The notes under the pieces were generated by a model, which did not search any database, was not told the DNA's origin, and worked only from the letters and a program-made list of their open reading frames with translations. A program made the position numbers and the translations under genes. 48,525 nt of DNA from Candidatus Coproplasma excrementigallinarum (lineage in GTDB: Bacteria > Bacillota > Clostridia > Christensenellales > Borkfalkiaceae). The DNA lies in contig DVNE01000037.1 of the NCBI GenBank assembly GCA_018714625.1, positions 1 through 48,525 on the forward strand. Direction: 5' to 3'. This document shows positions 43,716 to 48,525 of the stretch, piece after piece (position 1 is the stretch's first letter; every line of letters begins with the position of its first letter).

Positions 43716-45144
43716 TTTTTTTGTTCAACCTCCTTATTCTGCGCTCCTTGTCCGCCGCGAGCGGCGCGGGAGCGTATTCCCTCTCCGCAGGGCGCGGCCT
43801 CGTCATTATAAAGTACCTCAGCTCGTCCATGCTGTGGTCGTCGCGCTTTATTGGCGAATCGCCCGCACCCCAGCTGTAACCCTTGAACTCGGCAATCATG
43901 TTTGTGCAGCAGGGGAATATGAACAAATCGGGCGTGCCGTTGCCGCGGGCAAGATAGCTCTTCACGCGCGCTATTCCCGTAAATACGTCCTTATTGACGT
44001 TGGTGTCCACAAGTATTCCCCTCTCGCAGAACAGCTCGGCCACCGATTTTGTCGAGGCGAGCGTGCGCTGATTTGCGGCGCTGTCTATGAGTGCGCGCAA
44101 CCTGCCCTTTGAATCCGTCTTCCAGCCCAGTCTGCGGCTGATTTCGCATATGGCGCGGGCGTGGTAGTCTATATCCCTGCCCTTTTCGTAGTGCTCTGCC
44201 ACGACATACACGTTGCCGTCCCAGTCCACACAGTACCAGTGCGCCGAAAGCGGGTTGTTAAGTCCCGGGTCTATCGAGATTATCTCCTGCCACTCGCGCG
44301 GGACGGTGAACGGCTTTTGCAGGACGTGCACGGCCTCGTCAAACTCGGGATAAACAAGTCCGCACCCCTCTGAAAACCTGCCGTACTTTCTGCTGTCGAG
44401 CGAAGAACCTTCAAGCGCGCCCTCAAGCAGCTTTATTTCGCTGGCTGAAAGAAAGGGATTATCTTCCCAGTTCATAAACTCGTACCAGATTTCGGGATTA
44501 TTTTTTTTGTTCAGGTAAATCTCGGTGTATATAAATGTCCTGCCCTTGAGCGGCGTCATTGTGCCGAAGATGTCGCCCCGCTTATCCATCACCCTCATAA
44601 GGCACTCTTCATAGATGTCCCTGGGCGGCTCTTCGTCGAACCACACAAAGTCGAGCGAAGCGCCCTGGAATTTTTCCCTGCCCTGGTCGCAGCTTTTAAA
44701 ACCTATCGTGGATATGCCGCCGAAGACGTTTTTTATCTTTATCTGGTCGATTATGCCCGAGGCAGGGCTGTCCTTTCGCCCCGAAATCATAACGATATCA
44801 TCTATCCAGCTCCTGGGCAGATATTGCAGTATCTTGCTCTGCGCCACGTCGCGCTGAACCTGCTGCGAGAGCGAAACCACCCAGCCGAACACGTCCTTTC
44901 TGTTCTTTCTGTACGGGTGATTGCCGCGCGCCATCCAGATTGCCTCCACCGCGCCGCACTCCGTCTTGCCAGAGCGGTTGCCCCCGAATACCCATCTGTT
45001 GCGCTTTTTACATTTATGGAAGGCGAGCTGTTTTTTGTGTTTTTTGCGGCCGACATTGTAGGTTAGCAGTCTGTTGCCCTTTTTCCTCCTCTCCAGCTCG
45101 CCCTCCACCTTTAAAAGTTCTTCAAAAAGTTGCTCTTTCTCCAT
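43705..45144 (-). CDS. terL: Terminase large subunit
   Basis: A 479-residue DNA-packaging motor. The ATPase Walker A FGGNRSGKT is at 53-61, Walker B VWFDEE at 167-172, and the coupling motif GTMTPLKG at 194-201. The nuclease aspartates are D292 (SIDPGLNN), D354 (LIDSAANQ) and the DDHSMDE group at 435-441. Both halves look catalytically complete, so packaging and cutting could work. ATG 45144 has no close ribosome site; an AGGAGGG lies about 28 nt upstream, an odd distance. A TTG two codons earlier is the other option. The gene is divergent from the exported protein at 45244. Confidence 0.9.
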   Translation of the reverse strand: MEKEQLFEELLKVEGELERRKKGNRLLTYNVGRKKHKKQLAFHKCKKRNRWVFGGNRSGKTECGAVEAIWMARGNHPYRKNRKDVFGWVVSLSQQVQRDVAQSKILQYLPRSWIDDIVMISGRKDSPASGIIDQIKIKNVFGGISTIGFKSCDQGREKFQGASLDFVWFDEEPPRDIYEECLMRVMDKRGDIFGTMTPLKGRTFIYTEIYLNKKNNPEIWYEFMNWEDNPFLSASEIKLLEGALEGSSLDSRKYGRFSEGCGLVYPEFDEAVHVLQKPFTVPREWQEIISIDPGLNNPLSAHWYCVDWDGNVYVVAEHYEKGRDIDYHARAICEISRRLGWKTDSKGRLRALIDSAANQRTLASTKSVAELFCERGILVDTNVNKDVFTGIARVKSYLARGNGTPDLFIFPCCTNMIAEFKGYSWGAGDSPIKRDDHSMDELRYFIMTRPRPAEREYAPAPLAADKERRIRRLNKKIER

Positions 45145-45181
45145 TCTCAAAACTATGCGCGCGGCCGCAATTCCCTCCTTT

Positions 45182-45211
45182 TTGACTTTTTATTACAAAA
45201 TATGCTAATAT
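45182..45211 (+). promoter_or_regulatory. Promoter of the 236-residue exported protein
   Basis: TTGACT (45182-45187), 18 nt, TAATAT (45206-45211), with TGC before the -10. It decides the start: an upstream ATG (45202) lies within the promoter, so the start is 45244. Confidence 0.7.
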
Positions 45212-45243
45212 CTTCACTGCTTACGCCCTTTAAAATATTCGGT

Positions 45244-45954
45244 ATGAAAGGTCTATCGGTCGTATGCGCGCTGCTCGTTGCGGCAATTTTATTGTTTGCG
45301 CCCTGCACGGCATACGCTCAGTCAACCGAATACCAACCGACCGCCCAGACGGTGTATGCGCGCGCGCTTTCACGCGAGGCGTATTTCTGCACGCTGCCCG
45401 ATTTAGCGACGAGCACTTTTGCCGTGCCATATACATACTGCGTGGAAGTGCTGTCCGACGACGGCGAATGGTTCAGAGTGAAGTACGCCGAAGACTACGG
45501 CATATACCGCGCCGTGTACGGATATGTACAAAAGCGCGACTTTGAACTGGTTTCCGAAAGGCCGCAGACCGTCTACCTCTATAAGCCGATATCGGTCACA
45601 TTCTCGCAGGACGCACCTTCGGGCAACCTGCCCGTAATAGGCGACATAACCGTCACAGCGGCGTTTTACGGCTCGTATTACAGCGGCGCGGCAGGGTATT
45701 CCTATGTGCTGTGTGAAGATTCGTTCGGCTATATTGTGGGGGCAAATGAAGATTACCCCCTCATCCTGCCCGAAAATACAGATACGGATAACCCTGCCAA
45801 ACAGCCCGCCTCCAACGGCGGGAAAATTGCCGCAGGCGTGATACTTGGCGTGCTTGCGCTTACAGCCGTTGCCGTTGCAATGCTTTCAGGCAAGAAGGGC
45901 AAACGCAAGAGCTCAAATAAGACCAGCGACCCGTTCGGCCCCAAATACCGCTGA
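45244..45954 (+). CDS. Exported SH3-like protein with C-terminal membrane anchor
   Basis: A 236-residue protein. It has a signal peptide (hydrophobic about 4-20, AYA-type cleavage near 24), then an extracellular part with DDGEWFRVKYAEDYG and GYVQKRDFEL, the pattern of a bacterial SH3-like domain. A membrane helix follows at about 193-214, and a Lys-rich tail. No LPXTG is present. It lies on the strand opposite to the phage cassette, between terL and the 124-residue gene. Its ribosome site is weak. The architecture matches the proteins at 46945 and 32896. Function unknown; cell-wall binding is a guess from the SH3-like domain. Confidence 0.65.
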   Translation: MKGLSVVCALLVAAILLFAPCTAYAQSTEYQPTAQTVYARALSREAYFCTLPDLATSTFAVPYTYCVEVLSDDGEWFRVKYAEDYGIYRAVYGYVQKRDFELVSERPQTVYLYKPISVTFSQDAPSGNLPVIGDITVTAAFYGSYYSGAAGYSYVLCEDSFGYIVGANEDYPLILPENTDTDNPAKQPASNGGKIAAGVILGVLALTAVAVAMLSGKKGKRKSSNKTSDPFGPKYR

Positions 45955-46194
45955 TACGCGCAATGCAATCTGCGCCATATAAAAGATTTTTTGTGTGCCG
46001 CTTTGTTACAGCTATCCGCACAAGCTGCCGTCTCGCTGTCTTTCGACGCACACTTTTCAGTGACCGCACCCCTCCGCCCGCCTTAAAGCCGCCGCTTTCA
46101 GTACAAACCGCCCGACATCCGATACACGGTCAGAAGTTTACAATGCCTGCACCGAAGTCCATCTGCCAAAACGAATATTGTACATATTAAATCT

Positions 46195-46569
46195 TCAGTC
46201 GAAGAAGCAGAACTCCTTCATTGCGGCTATGCCCTCGGCGTGCTCCTGCGAATGGCTGCGTATGCGCCTTGCAAACGCCTCTGCCAGTCTGTGCGCCCGC
46301 TTGCCCTCGTCCTCTGTAATGCGCGAAAAGGCGTACCTGTATAAGACCATTCTGTCCTGCGGGGTAAACGTGTTCATTGCCCAGGATAACAGCGAGTTGA
46401 GCTCACGCAGGCGCTGTCTTTTAATGGTCAGGGCTACGACCTCTGCAACGCAGTCCTCTGCACTGCGCGCGTCAAACGCCTTGCACGCCTTTTTGAGTAT
46501 CAGCCTTTCAATCCTCCTCTCCGCCTCTGCGGATAAAAAATAGTACCTGATTATTTGCTTTACCTTCAT
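46195..46569 (-). CDS. Small helical protein, possibly a phage-type regulator
   Basis: A 124-residue basic, helical protein. The middle, NTFTPQDRMVLYRYAFSR, is weakly like the start of sigma-70 region 4, or like small phage late regulators, but a clear helix-turn-helix is not seen. ATG 46569 is preceded by AGGGG at suitable distance; a longer frame is less well supported. It is on the same strand as the phage cassette, about 1.05 kb before terL, with the exported-protein gene lying antisense between. A LexA-like palindrome covers its transcription start. The link to the cassette is inference. Confidence 0.5.
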   Translation of the reverse strand: MKVKQIIRYYFLSAEAERRIERLILKKACKAFDARSAEDCVAEVVALTIKRQRLRELNSLLSWAMNTFTPQDRMVLYRYAFSRITEDEGKRAHRLAEAFARRIRSHSQEHAEGIAAMKEFCFFD

Positions 46570-46592
46570 TCTGATGTCCCCTAAACACAAAT

Positions 46593-46608
46593 ACAAACAT
46601 TTGTTTGT
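46593..46608. promoter_or_regulatory. LexA-like palindromic operator
   Basis: ACAAACATTTGTTTGT has 7-bp arms around TT. It is close to the Gram-positive LexA box (CGAAC-N4-GTTCG) with A for G at the outer positions. It lies about 7-22 nt after the start of transcription predicted from the -10 at 46622. Confidence 0.5.
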
Positions 46609-46621
46609 TTTTTACAGTTGT

Positions 46622-46627
46622 ATTATA
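46622..46627 (-). promoter_or_regulatory. TATAAT box of the 124-residue gene
   Basis: A perfect -10 on the minus strand with no good -35 at 17 nt, so an activator or weak promoter is likely. The gap 46628-46909 is AT-rich and shows no gene. Confidence 0.45.
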
Positions 46628-46909
46628 ACCGTTAAATATGACAGATTTTTCATATATAAAAAATTTTTTCAACTTTTTTTAAGAAATTTTGTGCGAAAAT
46701 ATTGGCAAGACTGACTTTTTGGCAATAATCTTTAAAAGAGCGCGCCGCCTGCGTCCTGACAGCCTAAAACATTGCAGCGCAGCAGCTTTACAGACGGCAA
46801 CAACGCCCATTACCTTAAAGCATGCCGCAGTATTCAGACTGCATTAACATGAAAAATGTCTGCACGCGCACACGCGTACAAAATAAATAAAAGCAAATTT
46901 TAAAAAATG

Positions 46910-46938
46910 TTTACAACCTTGGCGTTGTGTGATATAAT
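46910..46938 (+). promoter_or_regulatory. Extended -10 promoter abutting the 487-residue gene
   Basis: TTTACA (46910-46915), 17 nt, TATAAT (46933-46938), with TGA before the -10. Transcription would begin at about 46945, the G of the start codon. Confidence 0.75.
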
Positions 46939-46944
46939 TTAACC

Positions 46945-48408
46945 GTGAGAAAATTTTTTGCAGCAATATCGGCGGTAGCCGTGCTTATTGCGGGTGCACT
47001 GCCCGCGGCTCAGACCGCCCTGGCACAAACTGAATATCCCTCCGCCCGTGCGGATACCGTTTACCCGGATTTTGTTTCCGATTTACCACTCGACGCAATA
47101 GACTGCTACGCCATAAACGGCGACGAATTTGCCTTCTCGCGCGAGGAATTTCTGTATATTTACTCTGGCGGAACGCGCACAAGCTCTCAGGACGAAGAGG
47201 GCAACCCCGCCTATATCTACGAGGGCGGCGTTATGCAGGGCTCTGCGGACGGAGTTATCTATGCCGCTGAACATACGGGCATAATAACCTCGCTCTGGTA
47301 CGACGCATACTCAGATGCGGACGGCGACGAGCAGACGGCACTCTTTTTTGCCGACGAGACGGGCGATGTTTACCGCTTTGACGGTTCGGGTACAGAACCC
47401 GAACAGCAGCCTGGCACAGAGCAACCCGCAGGCGAGCAGATAGTTACTAAAAACGGGCTTGCCTATTCGATTAAAAACGGCAGCCTTTCAGTGACCGATT
47501 TTACAGATTTGCGCGGCGAGGCTGACTTCCCCGCAGGCACATATTCGCACCTTAAAATGCAGGACGGCGACATATATGTTCTTAAAGATAACCTGCTGTG
47601 CATTATAGAGGGTGACACACTGGAAAAGGTGACCGTAAAGGGCATAACTTTCCGCTACACTGATGTAACCCAGGCCTACACAATCTCCGTCGGCAACAGC
47701 GCAACCCTTTTAAAAGAGGGCGGCGAGGTGCAGTTTGCCTACATTCCCGCAGGACAGTACATGACCGAGGTAGACCTCTCTGACCTCTCAGCCGAATATT
47801 TCGCCGTCGGGGAAGAGGGTACATTTGTAACGAGGCAGTCGCAGTATGCGCTGGTGCTCTGCACCACGGGCAACGCCGACATCGTGGCCATAGGCGGGAA
47901 GGCGTATATCACAAAATCGCTGTCAACGCGCATAAACGGACAGGATACCTCCGCGCCTTTTTCAGGCGGACAGCTTGTGTACGCCGCAGGCATATACAGC
48001 TCCCCCTTTATGAACGAAGGTACCAAGCTTGCCACGCTTGACATAGGTTCAAAGGTAAAAATATCGCGCCAGATAACGGCCGCAGGACAGCCCACGGCTT
48101 CTGGCGTGTTGCAGACAGACTTCTGTCTTGCCACATTTGTGGCCGAGGACGGCACGCAGACCACCGGCTACATCGCCACATCATTCCTCACCGCATACGA
48201 TTTTTCCGCCGAGGACGGCGACTTTACAGAGCCTACCCTCCCCGAAGATTACAGCGAACAGAATGTGATTTTAACAGTCGTGCTCATTATTGTTATAGTG
48301 GTGCTTGTTATAGCAGGCGTCGCGTACCTCTCCTACTCGAGCGGAGCAGGCAAGCGCAAAAAACGCGAAGGACGCTCGCGCGACGAAATAAAGACGGACG
48401 AAAAGTAA
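46945..48408 (+). CDS. Exported protein with C-terminal membrane anchor, unknown function
   Basis: A 487-residue protein. It starts at GTG with a signal peptide (hydrophobic about 5-25, ALA cleavage near 27), then a beta-rich acidic extracellular part with a Pro/Glu/Gln linker near 150-165. About residues 350-415 (KLATLDIGSKVKI... GYIATSFL) resemble an SH3-like fold. A membrane helix is at about 445-465, followed by a highly basic tail. No LPXTG. No ribosome site precedes the GTG, and the -10 box is seven bases upstream, which predicts a leaderless mRNA. The start is supported by the signal peptide. Function unknown. Confidence 0.7.
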   Translation: MRKFFAAISAVAVLIAGALPAAQTALAQTEYPSARADTVYPDFVSDLPLDAIDCYAINGDEFAFSREEFLYIYSGGTRTSSQDEEGNPAYIYEGGVMQGSADGVIYAAEHTGIITSLWYDAYSDADGDEQTALFFADETGDVYRFDGSGTEPEQQPGTEQPAGEQIVTKNGLAYSIKNGSLSVTDFTDLRGEADFPAGTYSHLKMQDGDIYVLKDNLLCIIEGDTLEKVTVKGITFRYTDVTQAYTISVGNSATLLKEGGEVQFAYIPAGQYMTEVDLSDLSAEYFAVGEEGTFVTRQSQYALVLCTTGNADIVAIGGKAYITKSLSTRINGQDTSAPFSGGQLVYAAGIYSSPFMNEGTKLATLDIGSKVKISRQITAAGQPTASGVLQTDFCLATFVAEDGTQTTGYIATSFLTAYDFSAEDGDFTEPTLPEDYSEQNVILTVVLIIVIVVLVIAGVAYLSYSSGAGKRKKREGRSRDEIKTDEK

Positions 48409-48525
48409 GTTACGGCAGAGTTCAAAAGGATTTTATATTGTCGGGATTGTCGCAGCACATCAGTTTTTGAGTAATTAAATAAATATTAAGTTTATAAGGA
48501 ATTAAGTAAATAAATAGGGGCGGGC

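Larger units (their letters stand above)
37577..45144 (-). mobile_element. P22-like phage head/packaging cassette
   Basis: Eight minus-strand genes in the order terminase large subunit, 90-residue protein, portal, scaffold, coat, gp4-like, gp10-like, 165-residue protein. Most overlap or abut (11, 17, 8 and 4 nt overlaps; a 4-nt gap). This is the gene order of P22-type podovirus heads. No integrase, repressor, replication, tailspike or lysis gene is seen in the window, and no attachment-site repeats. All eight frames are open. It ends in a strong terminator next to ordinary genes. Confidence 0.85.

Noticed and set aside
37160-45300. Integrase gene or att repeats at the phage cassette ends
   Set aside because: No recombinase frame is found nearby and I saw no convincing direct repeat shared by the two ends.
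1-48525. tRNA, rRNA or insertion sequences
   Set aside because: No tRNA arm pattern, rRNA segment or transposase frame was recognised; a covariance-model search would be needed to exclude small RNAs.

Overview
The window looks like a chromosomal segment of a spore-forming Clostridia-type bacterium, probably an uncultured gut lineage. The evidence is a complete pro-sigma-K gene, a MazF/Nnr neighbourhood, Gram-positive type Shine-Dalgarno sites, sigma-A promoters that are often of the extended -10 type, and a TM287/288-type heterodimeric ABC exporter under a MarR regulator. The genus cannot be read from this sequence. No rRNA, tRNA, CRISPR array or integrase was seen.

Layout. 0.4-6.5 kb: a ferritin-like di-iron protein, a GNAT acetyltransferase with a truncated small membrane protein, an HtrA-like lipoprotein protease, a UDP-sugar pyrophosphorylase and a zinc-ribbon NUDIX hydrolase. 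6.8-10.6 kb: surface glycopolymer genes, namely a GT2 transferase and a 900-residue fusion of a GT8 transferase with a CDP-glycerol:glycerophosphotransferase. 10.7-17.8 kb: mazF, nnr and recX, divergent from ilvE, then the coupled tyrS-yigZ pair and sigK. 18.3-22.8 kb: marR and the two exporter subunits. 23.2-32.4 kb: grpE, dnaK and dnaJ, separated by long gaps and without hrcA or CIRCE, then a parE-parC type IIA topoisomerase operon. 32.9-37.2 kb: an 817-residue surface protein, an RluA-family pseudouridine synthase and an rRNA methyltransferase.

The most unusual region is 37.5-45.1 kb. It holds a compact eight-gene cassette on the minus strand: large terminase, a 90-residue protein, portal, scaffold, HK97-fold coat, a gp4-like connector, a gp10-like protein and a 165-residue protein. 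The order and overlaps are those of the head module of P22-type podoviruses. No integrase, repressor, replication, tail-fibre/tailspike or lysis gene is visible on either side before ordinary chromosomal genes or the end of the window. All frames are open and a terminator closes the array. Upstream are two secreted, membrane-anchored proteins on the other strand and a small gene under a LexA-like palindrome. The cassette may be a decayed prophage, a domesticated capsid, or a gene-transfer-agent-like element.

Regulatory sequence is readable. There are several near-consensus promoters, two of which sit so close to start codons that leaderless mRNAs are predicted (37190 minus, 46945 plus). Many GC-rich hairpin terminators are present. 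Non-coding repeats include a dispersed motif built on ATATGCCGCARATAACGC, an 82-bp duplicated terminator block, and a 30-bp minisatellite inside grpE.
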